A DNA stretch of 64,000 nucleotides from Rhodobacteraceae bacterium UBA6796 (GCA_002452815.1 DKFM01000009.1:9939-73938), one strand, 5' to 3'. Numbered from the stretch's first letter, positions 44,065 through 53,784 are shown. Notes: generated from the sequence alone by a model not told the origin. Numbers and translations are program-made.

Positions 44065-44130
44065 ATGGAGCCTCCCTGAACAGTCGGACCCTGTTAGCCC
44101 AAGCCGGGGGCCTCGGGAAAGCCCCAGCCC

Positions 44131-44160
44131 CTCAAGAAAGCGAAAATATCCCCGCCAGAG
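44131..44160. repeat. Dispersed intergenic palindrome, half copy
   Basis: CTCAAGAAAGCGAAAATATC followed by CCCGCCAGAG, one arm of the element, between trmB and aroA. Confidence 0.5.
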
Positions 44161-44166
44161 GCGCGC

Positions 44167-44889
44167 TCAGATCTTGCGGAAGGTGGCGTAGTCGGGCACG
44201 CGGCCCTCGCGCAGCGCCTTTTGCTCATAGCGGGTCGAGATCCAGTCGTCCCACGGCGTGCCCGAATGCGCGACCAGTGCGAACCCCGCCTGCGGCACCT
44301 CTTCCAGCGTCTGGCGCATGTAATCGGGAATGTCGGTGGCCACGCGGAACTCGGCGCCCTTCTGCAGCACCCGCGCCAGCGGCACCAGATGCTCTTGCGT
44401 GACGAAGCGGCGGCGGTGGTGGCGGCGCTTCGGCCAGGGGTCGGGGTAGTTCAGGAAAGCCTTGGCGATGCAGCCCTCGGGCAGCACATCCATCAGATCG
44501 CGCGCATCGCCGGGATGCACGGCCAGATTGCTGACCCCGGCGGCCCGGATCTTGCCCAGCAGCATGGCGACGCCGTTGATATAGGGCTCGCAGCCGATGA
44601 TGTTGATGCCCGGATAGGTCGCGGCCATATGCACCAGATGCTCGCCACCGCCGAAGCCGACCTCCAGCCAAACGGGCGCGTCATTGCCAAAGATGCTGGC
44701 CGGATCGACCGTCTCGCGGCCCGGGTTTTCCTCGGGCGAGATGCCGCGCGGGCGCAGCGTGTCCAGATCCTCGGACAGATAGGTCTTCTGGCTCGACCGC
44801 ATGGTCTTGCCGGCGCGGCGGCCATAGAAGTTGCGCCACTCGGGGCGCGCCTCGGCGCCCGTCTCTTCGGGATCAATGTCATCGCTCAT
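44167..44889 (-). CDS. trmB: tRNA (guanine-N7-)-methyltransferase
   Basis: A 240-residue SAM enzyme making m7G46 in tRNA. LEVGFGGGEHLVHMA is the SAM loop, and FLNYPDPWPKRRHHRRRF the tRNA-binding/catalytic stretch. Start at MSDDIDPEE; the longer frame lacks support. Downstream of metK in the common alphaproteobacterial order, here separated by a small membrane protein gene. Confidence 0.96.
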   Translation of the reverse strand: MSDDIDPEETGAEARPEWRNFYGRRAGKTMRSSQKTYLSEDLDTLRPRGISPEENPGRETVDPASIFGNDAPVWLEVGFGGGEHLVHMAATYPGINIIGCEPYINGVAMLLGKIRAAGVSNLAVHPGDARDLMDVLPEGCIAKAFLNYPDPWPKRRHHRRRFVTQEHLVPLARVLQKGAEFRVATDIPDYMRQTLEEVPQAGFALVAHSGTPWDDWISTRYEQKALREGRVPDYATFRKI

Positions 44890-44940
44890 GGCCGCGCCTC
44901 TAGCGTCCTGCGGCGGCGGGGGCAAGCCCCCGCTGCCCCA

Positions 44941-45387
44941 TCAGCCGCGCTGGATCAGGAAAAGACCCAGCCCCATGAAGCCGATCCCCGCCCCGCGCAG
45001 CACGGTGATCGGCCGGACCATCGCACCGAACAGACCGAACTGGTCGATCGCCGCGGCCGAGATCATCTGCCCCATCAGCACGAAGAACACCGCATTGCCG
45101 ACGCCGAATTTCGGCGCGACGAAGGTCACCGACAGCACATAGAAACACACCAGAAGCCCGCCGATGAACAGATGCCGCGGCTGGGCGGGCACATGGGCCA
45201 GCGCGCTCGGCCCATGGCTGAGCGCCATCACCACGACCGCCCCTGACAGCGCCACGCAAAACAGCACGACCGCCGCCACCACGGGCGATCCGATCCGCGT
45301 ACCCAATTGCGCATTCAACGCGGCCAGAACCGGAATCCCGATCCCCGCCGCCAGCATCACCAGCGCATAGCGCAGCCCGTCGCCCAT
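44941..45387 (-). CDS. DMT-type small membrane protein (YdcZ/DUF606 family)
   Basis: A 148-residue protein with five hydrophobic segments. ALNAQLGTRIGSPVVAAVV, GGLLVCFYVLSVTFVAPKFG and AVFFVLMGQMISAAAIDQFG match the DUF606 group of half-size drug/metabolite transporters, which often pair. Here it is a single gene between trmB and metK; substrate unknown. Confidence 0.85.
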   Translation of the reverse strand: MGDGLRYALVMLAAGIGIPVLAALNAQLGTRIGSPVVAAVVLFCVALSGAVVVMALSHGPSALAHVPAQPRHLFIGGLLVCFYVLSVTFVAPKFGVGNAVFFVLMGQMISAAAIDQFGLFGAMVRPITVLRGAGIGFMGLGLFLIQRG

Positions 45388-45440
45388 CGCATCCTCCCTC
45401 TCTCCCGGGGCGGACGGTGCCGCATCGCGACGGGGCCGAC

Positions 45441-45476
45441 AAGCCCTTTCATCTTGGCTAAACTATCCCGGGGGGC
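45441..45476. repeat. Dispersed intergenic palindrome, half copy
   Basis: AAGCCCTTTCATCTTGGCTA followed by AACTATCCCGGGGG, next to a GGGGGCAGCGCCCCC palindrome (45488-45502). Confidence 0.55.
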
Positions 45477-45573
45477 CCGGAACGGGCGGGGGCAGCGCCC
45501 CCTCTGCCCCCGGCCCCGGGGCGCGCGGCCCCATCGGCGGCCAGCCCCGCCCGCAAGGCATTCCCCCGCGCCA

Positions 45574-45603
45574 AAACGAAAACGGGGGGGCCGAAGCCCC
45601 CCC
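45574..45603 (-). terminator. metK terminator
   Basis: GGGGGGGC/GCCCCCCC stem with a 4-base loop, then GTTTTCGTTTT on the minus strand. Confidence 0.9.
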
Positions 45604-45626
45604 GATCCGTTGTTGTCCCGCCCGCC

Positions 45627-46793
45627 TCACAGCGCCTTTTTCAGCGCCTCGATCAGATCGGTCTTTTCCCAGCTGAAGCCGCCGTCGGCCTCGGGCGGGC
45701 GGCCAAAATGGCCATAGGCGGCGGTGCGGGCATAGATCGGGCGGCACAGGTCCAGATGGGTGCGGATGCCTTTCGGCGTCAGATCCATGCATTGCGCCAC
45801 GACGCGTTCGATTTCCGCATCGGGCACGGTGCCGGTGCCGAAGGTATCGACATAGATCGACAGCGGTTTCGCCACGCCGATCGCATAGCTGACCTGGATC
45901 ACGCAGCGTTTCGCCAGACCGGCGGCGACCACGTTCTTGGCCAGGTAACGCGCGGCATAGGCGGCCGAGCGGTCGACCTTGGTCGGGTCCTTGCCCGAAA
46001 ACGCGCCGCCGCCGTGCGGGGCCGCACCACCGTAAGTGTCGACGATGATCTTGCGCCCGGTCAGGCCCGCGTCGCCATCGGGGCCGCCGATGACGAAGGT
46101 GCCGGTCGGGTTGACCCACCATTCGGTTTCGGCGGTGATCCAGCCCTCGGGCAGGACCTCGCGGATATAGGGTTCGACGATGGCGCGGATATCGGCGCTG
46201 GTCTGTTTCTTGTGCGCATGCTGGGTCGAGAGCACGATCGAGCTGACCCCCACCGGCACGCCGTTTTCATAGCGCACCGACAGCTGCGATTTCGCGTCCG
46301 GGCGCAGCTCGGGCTCGGCGCCGGATTTGCGCACCTCGGCCAGACGCCGCAGGATCGCATGGGCATACTGGATCGGCGCGGGCATCAGCGCCTCGGTTTC
46401 ATCCGTGGCATAGCCGAACATGATGCCCTGATCGCCCGCCCCGTCCTTGTCGACGCCCTGCGCGATATGGGCCGATTGCTTGTGCAGATAGTTGTGAACC
46501 TTGAGCGTTTCCCAATGGAATTTCTTCTGCTCGTAGCCGATGTCCTTCACGCAGTCGCGCACGATCCCGTCCACACGCTCCATGAAGAGGTCGAGCTTGT
46601 CAGGATCGCTCAGCCCGACCTCGCCGCCAACCACGACGCGATTGGTAGTGGCGAAGGTTTCGCAGGCGACGCGGGCGTTCGGCTCCTCGGTCAGGAAGGC
46701 GTCGAGTATCGCATCGGAAATGCGGTCGCAGACCTTGTCGGGGTGCCCTTCCGAGACCGACTCGGAAGTGAAGATGAAATTCTGTCGTGCCAT
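45627..46793 (-). CDS. metK: S-adenosylmethionine synthetase
   Basis: A 388-residue Met[21 protein letters not shown] binds [19 protein letters not shown] is the metal/methionine loop, and [19 protein letters not shown] the catalytic Lys/Asp region. Start at MARQNFIF; a GTG-free ATG five codons upstream overlaps the riboswitch and is unlikely. Directly preceded by a SAM/SAH riboswitch that hides its ribosome site. Confidence 0.98.
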   Translation of the reverse strand: MARQNFIFTSESVSEGHPDKVCDRISDAILDAFLTEEPNARVACETFATTNRVVVGGEVGLSDPDKLDLFMERVDGIVRDCVKDIGYEQKKFHWETLKVHNYLHKQSAHIAQGVDKDGAGDQGIMFGYATDETEALMPAPIQYAHAILRRLAEVRKSGAEPELRPDAKSQLSVRYENGVPVGVSSIVLSTQHAHKKQTSADIRAIVEPYIREVLPEGWITAETEWWVNPTGTFVIGGPDGDAGLTGRKIIVDTYGGAAPHGGGAFSGKDPTKVDRSAAYAARYLAKNVVAAGLAKRCVIQVSYAIGVAKPLSIYVDTFGTGTVPDAEIERVVAQCMDLTPKGIRTHLDLCRPIYARTAAYGHFGRPPEADGGFSWEKTDLIEALKKAL

Positions 46794-46799
46794 GGGGAA

Positions 46800-46845
46800 G
46801 TGCTCCATTCATAATCCCCGTCACGCCAGGAAGCCGTTGTGACGG
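46800..46845 (-). promoter_or_regulatory. SAM/SAH riboswitch before metK
   Basis: On the minus strand GTCACAACGGCTTCCTGGCG closes with GTGAC into a hairpin, and AATGGAGCAC seven bases before the metK start can pair back with the loop as a pseudoknot. This matches the SAM/SAH (RF01727) element known upstream of metK in Rhodobacterales. Ligand binding would mask the ribosome site and lower MetK synthesis. Confidence 0.85.
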
Positions 46846-46859
46846 TTCGATGCGCTTGC

Positions 46860-48410
46860 CTAGACCCGCCGTGCGCGGCGGTCAACGGCGATTCTACCAA
46901 AGCCATAGAGGCAAAGGATTAATGCGACAATAATACCCAAGATCGGGGCATCGCCCCAGCGCGCATAGATCGTGGGGGGCAGCGCCGCGGGCAAATCCGT
47001 ATCAAGCGCGCCCTGCACCCCGACCCCCAACGCCGCAGTCACTCGCCCCTTGGCATCGACCATGGCCGAAACGCCGGTATTGGCCGCCCGCGCCAGCGGC
47101 AGACCCAGCTCGATCGCCCGCAGCCGGGCTTGGGCGAAATGCTGCCACGGCCCCGACAGCGTGCCGAACCAGGCATCGTTGGTGACCTGCATCAGCCAGT
47201 CGGGCCGCGCAGGCACCCGGCGCAGATCCTGCGGGAACACCGCCTCGTAGCAGATCAACGGCTGCGCGTGGCCCAGCGGGCCAAGATCGAGCACCGTTTC
47301 GGTATTGCCGGCGGAATAGCCATTGCCCGCCTGTGCCGCGAAAGCCGCGATCCCGAAGCGCGCGGCCAGATCGCCCAGCGGGATATATTCGCCAAACGGC
47401 ACCAGATGCACCTTGTCATAGACCGCCGAAATGCTGGCATCGGGCGCGATCACCGCAAGACTGTTGAAATAGCGCACGCCCTCCATCCGCTGGATACCCA
47501 GCGCGACGGGCACGCCGCCCGCAGCCTCGGCCACCATCCGCAAGCCATCGCCCGGGCGATCAAGCAAGAAGGGCACGGCTGTTTCCGGCCAGATGACCAG
47601 ATCGGGCCGGGGTTGGCCCGGGGCCGGGTCCTGCGCGGTCAGATCGAGGTGACGGAAGAAAAAATCCATCCGGTATTCGGGCAGCCATTTCAGCGCCTGC
47701 GGCGCGTTGGGCTGCACCAGACGCAGGTGAATGGGGCTGGCGCGCACCGGGTCCGGCGCATCGAGCCGCGCCTGCCCGGCCAGCCAGACCCCGGCCAGGG
47801 CGGCCATCGCGGCGCCGGTCAGGGCCACCCCGCGCAGGCCGCGCGCCGCGGCGGGCATCGCCGCGATCAACGCGGTCAGCAGGCTCAGCCCCAGCGGGCC
47901 GATCACGGCCACCGCCTGCGCCACCGGCGTGCCGATCCAGACATGGCCCAGCAACACCCAGGGAAAGCCGGTCAGGATATAACTGCGCAGCGCATCCGAG
48001 ACAGCAAATCCCAGCGCCACACCCAGCGCGCGCGTGCCGGGCCCGCGCCCCAGCCGCGCGCCAATCCAGCCCGCCAGCGCCCAGAACACCCCCATCCCCG
48101 CCGCCATGAAGACCAGCGCGAAGGGGGCCATCCAGCCATACACCTCGGGTTCGACGAAGAACGGCTCGACGATCCAGAACATCGCCGCCAGCGCATAGCC
48201 AAAGCCCGCAGCAAAGGCGAGCCAGCCCGCTTGCGCTGGCGTTTTACGATTGGCAATCAGATAGATAACCCCCGCCAAAGCCGGCAGGGCCACGAACCAC
48301 CAGCCCAGCGGCGCGTGCCCTGCCGCGACGCCCGCGCCCAGACCCAGCGCTGCCAGAAGCAGCCGCCAGCCGGGGCGCCGGGGCGCGCGCAACAGGGAGG
48401 GAATACGCAT
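46860..48410 (-). CDS. lnt: Apolipoprotein N-acyltransferase
   Basis: A 516-residue inner-membrane enzyme adding the third acyl chain to lipoproteins. N-terminal hydrophobic helices precede a nitrilase domain: catalytic Glu in LVIWPETAVPFLL, Lys in YDKVHLVPFGEYIP and Cys in QPLICYEAVFPQDLR. A last helix ends the protein. Start abuts the corC-like stop; they are co-transcribed. Confidence 0.97.
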   Translation of the reverse strand: MRIPSLLRAPRRPGWRLLLAALGLGAGVAAGHAPLGWWFVALPALAGVIYLIANRKTPAQAGWLAFAAGFGYALAAMFWIVEPFFVEPEVYGWMAPFALVFMAAGMGVFWALAGWIGARLGRGPGTRALGVALGFAVSDALRSYILTGFPWVLLGHVWIGTPVAQAVAVIGPLGLSLLTALIAAMPAAARGLRGVALTGAAMAALAGVWLAGQARLDAPDPVRASPIHLRLVQPNAPQALKWLPEYRMDFFFRHLDLTAQDPAPGQPRPDLVIWPETAVPFLLDRPGDGLRMVAEAAGGVPVALGIQRMEGVRYFNSLAVIAPDASISAVYDKVHLVPFGEYIPLGDLAARFGIAAFAAQAGNGYSAGNTETVLDLGPLGHAQPLICYEAVFPQDLRRVPARPDWLMQVTNDAWFGTLSGPWQHFAQARLRAIELGLPLARAANTGVSAMVDAKGRVTAALGVGVQGALDTDLPAALPPTIYARWGDAPILGIIVALILCLYGFGRIAVDRRARRV

Positions 48411-49307
48411 CTATTCCGCCGGGGCCACGCCGGGCAGGCGCACCCGCAACCGCTTGATCCGGCGCGGGTCGGCATCGACGACCTCGTATTCGACGCCGTT
48501 TTCGGCCACGATCACCTCGCCACGCGCGGGCACGCGGCCGATCTGCATGAAGACCAGGCCGCCCATCGAGTCGATCTCGCCCTCTTCCTCGGCCTCGGCC
48601 AGGCTCATGCCGATCTCGGCCTCGAACTCGCGCAGCGGCGCGCGGGCCTGCACCAGCCACTGGCCGGGTTTTTCCTCTTTCCAGAACCCGTCCTCGGCCT
48701 CGTCATGTTCATCCTCGATCTCGCCGATGACCTGCTCGATCAGGTCTTCAAGCGTGACCAGACCGTCGACCCCGCCGTATTCGTCGATCACCAGCGCCAT
48801 GTGGATGCGCTGCACCTGCATCTTCTGCAGCAGCACACCGATCGGCATCGAGGGCGGCACATACAGCAACGGCCGCAGCATCTTGCGCAGCGAGAAGCGC
48901 CCCGGCGAGGCACCAAAACCATATTCCATCGCCAGATCCTTGAGGTGGATCAGCCCCAACGGCGTATCGAGCGTGTCCTTGAACACCGGCAGGCGCGAAT
49001 AGCCCTGTTCGCGAAAGACCGTGACCAGTTCGTCGCGCGAGATGGTCACGGGCACAGCAACAATTTCAACCTTGGGAATCGCGATGTCGCCCACCCGGAT
49101 ACGCCGCAGATTGCCCATGCCCGGCAAGACGACGGGCAGCGGCACGGCAGAGGCGGCAGGCGCCTCCGGCTCCGCCTCGGACCCGGTGAAAACTTCGAAG
49201 ATGCGGCCCAGAAACCCGCGCGAAGCGGGCTCGGATATACTCTCGCCCGCGTCGGCGTCCGACGCCGGGGCAGAGACGGAGGAAGCTCCGTCAGCGACTT
49301 GTCCCAT
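48411..49307 (-). CDS. CorC/HlyC-type CBS domain protein
   Basis: A 298-residue soluble protein. Two CBS domains lie at about 75-200 (MQVQRIHMALVIDEYGGVDG with GLVTLEDLIEQVIGEIEDEH) and a C-terminal CorC_HlyC domain (VFMQIGRVPARGEVIV). Thought to support Mg/Co handling or lipoprotein maturation; its fixed place before lnt fits the latter. AAGGAACG before the chosen ATG. Confidence 0.92.
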   Translation of the reverse strand: MGQVADGASSVSAPASDADAGESISEPASRGFLGRIFEVFTGSEAEPEAPAASAVPLPVVLPGMGNLRRIRVGDIAIPKVEIVAVPVTISRDELVTVFREQGYSRLPVFKDTLDTPLGLIHLKDLAMEYGFGASPGRFSLRKMLRPLLYVPPSMPIGVLLQKMQVQRIHMALVIDEYGGVDGLVTLEDLIEQVIGEIEDEHDEAEDGFWKEEKPGQWLVQARAPLREFEAEIGMSLAEAEEEGEIDSMGGLVFMQIGRVPARGEVIVAENGVEYEVVDADPRRIKRLRVRLPGVAPAE

Positions 49308-49343
49308 CGTTCCTTTCCAAATCACACAGGGCTACGGCCTGCA

Positions 49344-49868
49344 TCATTCCTCATATGGGTTAAGAATCCCCATTCGTGCAAGAACACGCACCTCAATTTC
49401 TTCCATCAAAGCGGCATCGCCGTCGCGAATGTGATCGAAACCCAGCAGATGCAGCACCCCATGCACCAGTAGATGCAGGCTGTGATCGCGCAGGCTCTTG
49501 CCCTGTTCGCCCGCTTCGCGCACGCAGGTCTCATAGGCGATGGCAATATCGCCCAGACCTTCGGGCATACCGGGGGCGAAGGGTTCGGGCGGATCGGGCA
49601 GACCGCCGTCTTCCTCGGCCGCGCGCTCTTCGGAAGGCCAGCTGAGCACATTGGTCGGGCGCGGTTTGCCGCGGAAATCGGCATTCAACTGCGCGATGCG
49701 GTCATCGTTGCAGCCCAGCAGGCTGATTTCGAAATCCGCGGGGTCGAGCCCCTGATCGGCCAGCACAGCCGCCGCGGCACGTTCGGCCAGCGCCGGAAGG
49801 TCGATTTCCTCCCAGCGCGGCTCTTCGATTACAAAATCAACCAGCATCCCCGACATCGGCGCGGTCAT
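49344..49868 (-). CDS. ybeY: Endoribonuclease YbeY (rRNA maturation)
   Basis: A 174-residue metalloprotein acting in 16S rRNA 3'-end maturation. The zinc site HLLVHGVLHLLGFDH (His-x3-His-x5-His) is complete. The first codons are ambiguous: ATGs at 49868, 49856 and 49847 all fall near the phoH stop, and GAGG precedes the first. Overlaps the phoH end, so coupled. Confidence 0.95.
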   Translation of the reverse strand: MTAPMSGMLVDFVIEEPRWEEIDLPALAERAAAAVLADQGLDPADFEISLLGCNDDRIAQLNADFRGKPRPTNVLSWPSEERAAEEDGGLPDPPEPFAPGMPEGLGDIAIAYETCVREAGEQGKSLRDHSLHLLVHGVLHLLGFDHIRDGDAALMEEIEVRVLARMGILNPYEE

Positions 49869-50856
49869 AAGCCTCGATGATGCGCGCCACAAGGGGGTGA
49901 CGCACCACGTCGGCCGCGCTGAAGTAGTTGAATGCGACGCCGCGCACGCCGTCGAGCACCCGTTCGGCATCATGCAGACCCGAGGCGGTGCCGCGCGGCA
50001 GGTCGATCTGGCTGCGATCGCCGGTGATGACCATGCGCGAGCCCTGCCCCAGACGGGTCAGGAACATCTTCATCTGCATCGTCGTGGCGTTCTGCGCCTC
50101 GTCCAGCACCACGAAGGCGTTGCTGAGCGTGCGCCCGCGCATGAAGGCCAGCGGCGCGATCTCGATGCGCTTTTCCTCCATCAGCTTTTGCATCTGCTTG
50201 GCCGGCAGGAAGTCGTTCAGCGCGTCGTAAAGCGGCTGCATGTAGGGGTCGACCTTGTCCTTCATGTCGCCGGGCAGGAAGCCCAGACGCTCGCCCGCTT
50301 CCACCGCCGGGCGGCTGAGGATGATCTTGTCGACATGACCACCGATCAGCATGGTCACACCGACGGCGACGGCCAGATAGGTCTTGCCGGTGCCGGCCGG
50401 ACCGATGCCGAAGGCCAGCTCGTTTTCAAACAGCGCGCGCACATAGGCTTTCTGCGCCTCGGTCCGCGGCTCGACCTGTTTCTTGCGGGTGCGGATCTCG
50501 TATTTGCCGGCAGCGAACATTTCCAGCTGCTCGTCCACCGTCATGCCCGCATTGCCCAGATCCGCCATGCGGATGGCGGCATCGACTTCGCCCGCGTCGA
50601 TCGGCTTGCCGGTTTCCAGACGCTGATAGAGGTGATGCAGAATGCCTGCGGCCTGCGCCTGGGTTTCGGGCGTTCCCAGCACGGCAAGCTGATTGCCGCG
50701 ACGCAGGATATGCACCGAAAGCTTGTGCTCGATCTGGGCCAGATTGCGGTCAAATTCTCCGCAAAGGTCGATCAACAGCCGGTTGTCGGGGAACTCCAGA
50801 AGCGTTTCATGTGCATCCGGGGTGCGAGGCGGGGGGGTGATCGCGCTAAAGCCCAA
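49837..50856 (-). CDS. phoH: PhoH family ATPase
   Basis: A 339-residue PhoH/YbeZ protein. P-loop GIGPAGTGKTYLAVAVG, Walker B FVVLDEAQNAT and the MVITGDRSQIDLPRG sensor match. It partners YbeY in RNA maturation. The start is inferred to be TTG, six bases after AGGGAG; the frame upstream has no better ribosome site. First gene of phoH-ybeY-corC-lnt. Confidence 0.95.
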   Translation of the reverse strand: MGFSAITPPPRTPDAHETLLEFPDNRLLIDLCGEFDRNLAQIEHKLSVHILRRGNQLAVLGTPETQAQAAGILHHLYQRLETGKPIDAGEVDAAIRMADLGNAGMTVDEQLEMFAAGKYEIRTRKKQVEPRTEAQKAYVRALFENELAFGIGPAGTGKTYLAVAVGVTMLIGGHVDKIILSRPAVEAGERLGFLPGDMKDKVDPYMQPLYDALNDFLPAKQMQKLMEEKRIEIAPLAFMRGRTLSNAFVVLDEAQNATTMQMKMFLTRLGQGSRMVITGDRSQIDLPRGTASGLHDAERVLDGVRGVAFNYFSAADVVRHPLVARIIEAYDRADVGDAG

Positions 50857-50969
50857 AAACGTCTCCCTGGCTAAGGTTGATACAGATATGGTGGCGCGAT
50901 CCCCGCTCACACGCAAGCATTGGTTTCACCTCGGCACGGTATGATTGAAAATTTCACAAAATGGCCATG

Positions 50970-51003
50970 AAACAGGCCGCGCGGGATGCCGCGCGGCCTG
51001 TTT
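50970..51003. terminator. Bidirectional terminator
   Basis: AAACAGGCCGCGCGG/CCGCGCGGCCTGTTT perfect 15-bp stem with T-containing ends on both strands, between phoH and the lipoprotein gene. Confidence 0.85.
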
Positions 51004-51033
51004 GCACAACTTTTATGCAGTCACTGCCTGAAA

Positions 51034-51351
51034 TCAGAGCGGGTCGGCGATCGGGGTGCCCTTCTTGAACGGGCCGACCGCCGTGTTGGCCGGTCCCGCG
51101 CCCGAACAGATCGGCTTGCCGTAATCGTCCACGCGCGCGGACATATAGCCCTCGACCCCGTCGTCGATGATCCAGTGGTCACAGCCCTCGGGGTCGATCC
51201 AGACGCCCGCTTTCAGCGTGCTCAGGTGGTGTGCGTTGATGCCACGGTCGAGCGTCTTGTCGGGGCCGATCTCGCCCACCCCTTCGCCGCCCTCGCAAGC
51301 GGCCAGCAGACCAGCCGCGGCGACCATCGCCAGAATATGTTTCACAGCCAT
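51034..51351 (-). CDS. Small lipoprotein sharing a domain with its neighbour
   Basis: A 105-residue lipoprotein with lipobox LLAAC near residue 19. The core AGVWIDPEGCDHWIIDDGVE followed by GYMSARVDDYGKPIC is clearly homologous to a segment of the OmpA-family protein encoded 12 bases upstream. Two conserved cysteines could pair. Function unknown; probably envelope-located and co-transcribed with that gene. Confidence 0.75.
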   Translation of the reverse strand: MAVKHILAMVAAAGLLAACEGGEGVGEIGPDKTLDRGINAHHLSTLKAGVWIDPEGCDHWIIDDGVEGYMSARVDDYGKPICSGAGPANTAVGPFKKGTPIADPL

Positions 51352-51362
51352 CGCCCTACCCC

Positions 51363-52019
51363 TTATTTCACGCAAATGATTTCGACGCGGCGATTCTGCG
51401 CCATGCCGGCCGCGGTTGCATTGGTGGCGCGCGGCTGCCGTTCGCCATACCAGTTCACCGCCAGAACCGGCGCACCGACCGATTGCGCCACCTTGGCGAC
51501 GGCGACCGCGCGGCGTTCGGACAGTTTCATGTTGTATTCATCCGAAGCGCGGCTGTCGGTGTGCCCGGTGATGATGAAGCTGCGCGCCTTGGCCGTGCGG
51601 AAGAAGTTTTCCAGATAAGCGCGCCCCGAGGTGCTGATCGCCGACTTGTCGGTGGCGAACAACTGGTCGGTCGGGATCACGCCACAGACATTGCGGTGGC
51701 AGACAGGGCGGCCATCGCGCGTTTTGCGGGCATCCATATAGCCCTCGGCGCCGTCATCCATCACCCAATGTTCGCAACCATCCGGGTCGATCCAGATCGT
51801 CGGCACATATTCTTCGGAATAGACCGTGCCGCCCGCCGTGATCGGCGCGGCGGACTTGCGGTTGATCGACTGTTGCACGCCGCTTTGCGCAATGACTGCG
51901 CCAAAGCCGACATTCGTTTCGGCACGCGCCGCGACCGGAGCCAGCATCGCCCCCGCAGCCAGCGCCGCAACCGCCAGCGCCCCGGCCATCGGTTTCAGAG
52001 CCTTGGAAAAACTGTTCAT
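51363..52019 (-). CDS. OmpA-family outer-membrane protein
   Basis: A 218-residue exported protein; signal ends near ARA (residue 34). An N-terminal segment contains PTIWIDPDGCEHWVMDDGAE and GYMDAR, the domain shared with the next lipoprotein. The C-terminal OmpA domain (about 105-218) has FIITGHTDSRASDEYNMKLS and ERRAVAVAKV for peptidoglycan binding and ends NRRVEIICVK. GGAGG lies well upstream. Likely anchors envelope to cell wall. Confidence 0.88.
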   Translation of the reverse strand: MNSFSKALKPMAGALAVAALAAGAMLAPVAARAETNVGFGAVIAQSGVQQSINRKSAAPITAGGTVYSEEYVPTIWIDPDGCEHWVMDDGAEGYMDARKTRDGRPVCHRNVCGVIPTDQLFATDKSAISTSGRAYLENFFRTAKARSFIITGHTDSRASDEYNMKLSERRAVAVAKVAQSVGAPVLAVNWYGERQPRATNATAAGMAQNRRVEIICVK

Positions 52020-52264
52020 TGCCGCTTCCGCCTCCTGGTAACTTTGGCGCGCCCCCCGGTGCACCATCACATTAAATTCAATGCGCGCAACACTAGCAAA
52101 ACTGAGCGGTATTGGAAGCGAATTAACCCATATATTGTGGCACAAAAGGCGACAAACCGCACTGCAGACGGGGCGCGGGCATAATTGTGGAAACGATCAT
52201 GGCCTCGCCACGTCGTCGCGACTTGGCCCCCAGCAAGGCACCAAACGCCCCGCCGCGGCGGGGC

Positions 52265-53617
52265 TCAGGCAGAAATGCGCTCTCCTGCCAGCGAATTGGG
52301 GGCTGAGGCCGTGATTCTGACCCGCGCCAGAACGCCCTGCCCCAAGCCTTCGCCGGTGGCATGCACGGCATGCAGATAGTCGGACTTTCCGACCCACTGC
52401 CCCGGCAGGCGGCCGGGTTTCTCGAACAGCACGCCGACCTCGCGACCGACCATGCCTTCCTGCGCCGCGCGTTGCTGACGGGTAATCAGCGCCTGCAACT
52501 CCTGCAACCGGGCATCGGCCACGGCGGCATCGACCGGGGCACGGTCGGCGGCGGGGGTGCCCGGACGGGGCGAATATTTGAACGAATAGGCCATGCCGTA
52601 GCCCACCGCCGCGATCAGATCGAGCGTGGCCTGATGGTCGGCATCGGTTTCGCCCGGGAAGCCCGCGATGAAATCGCCCGACAGCATCATGTCGGGGCGC
52701 GCGGCGCGGATGCGTTCGATCAGGCGCAGATAGTCCTCGGCGGTATGCTTGCGGTTCATCGCCTTCAAAATCCGGTCCGAGCCCGACTGCACCGGCAGAT
52801 GCAGATAGGGCATCAGCTTGGCTTCTTCGCCATGCGCGGCGATCAACTCGTCGTCCATGTCATTGGGGTGGCTGGTGGTGTAGCGGATCCGCTCCAGCCC
52901 GTCGATCCGGGCCAAAGCCCGCACCAACTGCGCCAGACCCCAGTCGCCGCCGCCCAGCGCATCGGGCCCCTGCCCGTGATAGCCGTTGACGTTCTGCCCC
53001 AGCAGGGTGATCTCGCGCACGCCCTTCTCGACCAGCTTGCGTGCCTCGGTCAGAATTCGTGCGGCGGGGCGGCTGACCTCGGCGCCGCGTGTATAGGGCA
53101 CCACGCAGAAGGCGCAGAACTTGTCGCAGCCTTCCTGCACGGTCAGAAACGCGGTGGGGCGACCGCTGGCGGGGCGTTCGGGCAGATGCTCGAACTTGTC
53201 CTCGACCGGGAATTCGGTATCGACCGGATGCGCACCGCTGGCCGTCGCGCGCACCATGTCGGGCAGACGGTGGTAGTTCTGGCTGCCCACCACCAGATCG
53301 ACCAGCGGCATCCGGCGCATGATCTCTTCGCCCTCGGCCTGCGCGACACAGCCCGCCACGCCGATCTTCAGATCGGGGTTCGCCTCTTTGAACGGACGCA
53401 ACCGGCCCAGATCGGAATAGACCTTCTCGGCGGCCTTCTCGCGGATGTGGCAGGTATTGAGCAGCACCATGTCGGCCTGCGCCGGATCGTCGGTCAACTC
53501 ATAGCCCTCAGTGCCCATGTTCGCCCGCGACAGTGCCTCGGCCATCCGCTCGCTGTCGTAGACGTTCATCTGACAGCCATAGGTCTTGATATGCAGCTTC
53601 TTCGGCGCGTCCGACAT
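52265..53617 (-). CDS. miaB: tRNA-2-methylthio-N6-dimethylallyladenosine synthase
   Basis: A 450-residue radical-SAM methylthiotransferase modifying A37. The N-terminal cluster domain has [26 protein letters not shown] and IGVAGCVAQ; the radical-SAM cluster is [17 protein letters not shown]; a C-terminal TRAM domain follows. All six cluster cysteines are present. Sits upstream of the envelope pair, in its usual neighbourhood with phoH. Confidence 0.98.
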   Translation of the reverse strand: MSDAPKKLHIKTYGCQMNVYDSERMAEALSRANMGTEGYELTDDPAQADMVLLNTCHIREKAAEKVYSDLGRLRPFKEANPDLKIGVAGCVAQAEGEEIMRRMPLVDLVVGSQNYHRLPDMVRATASGAHPVDTEFPVEDKFEHLPERPASGRPTAFLTVQEGCDKFCAFCVVPYTRGAEVSRPAARILTEARKLVEKGVREITLLGQNVNGYHGQGPDALGGGDWGLAQLVRALARIDGLERIRYTTSHPNDMDDELIAAHGEEAKLMPYLHLPVQSGSDRILKAMNRKHTAEDYLRLIERIRAARPDMMLSGDFIAGFPGETDADHQATLDLIAAVGYGMAYSFKYSPRPGTPAADRAPVDAAVADARLQELQALITRQQRAAQEGMVGREVGVLFEKPGRLPGQWVGKSDYLHAVHATGEGLGQGVLARVRITASAPNSLAGERISA

Positions 53618-53707
53618 GGGGCCTCCGGGGGGATTGGGCGAGGGGCAGGATCAGATGCGCCTGATACGGGATTGCGCGCAGGGCTGCAAGTTTGGGCTGG
53701 ACACCCC

Positions 53708-53740
53708 GAAAAACGAAAGGGGGCGCAGAACTACGCCCCT
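53708..53740 (-). terminator. Terminator after the exported Gly-rich gene
   Basis: AGGGGGCG/CGCCCCT stem followed by CTTTCGTTTTT on the minus strand. Confidence 0.8.
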
Positions 53741-53784
53741 CTTGCCACGACCCCGGCGGGCCGCTGTGCGATTGCCCGGACGGA

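Noticed and set aside
47130..49472. A 780-codon plus-strand frame over lnt and corC
   Set aside because: Shadow frame with no domain or ribosome site; minus-strand lnt and CBS genes are complete.
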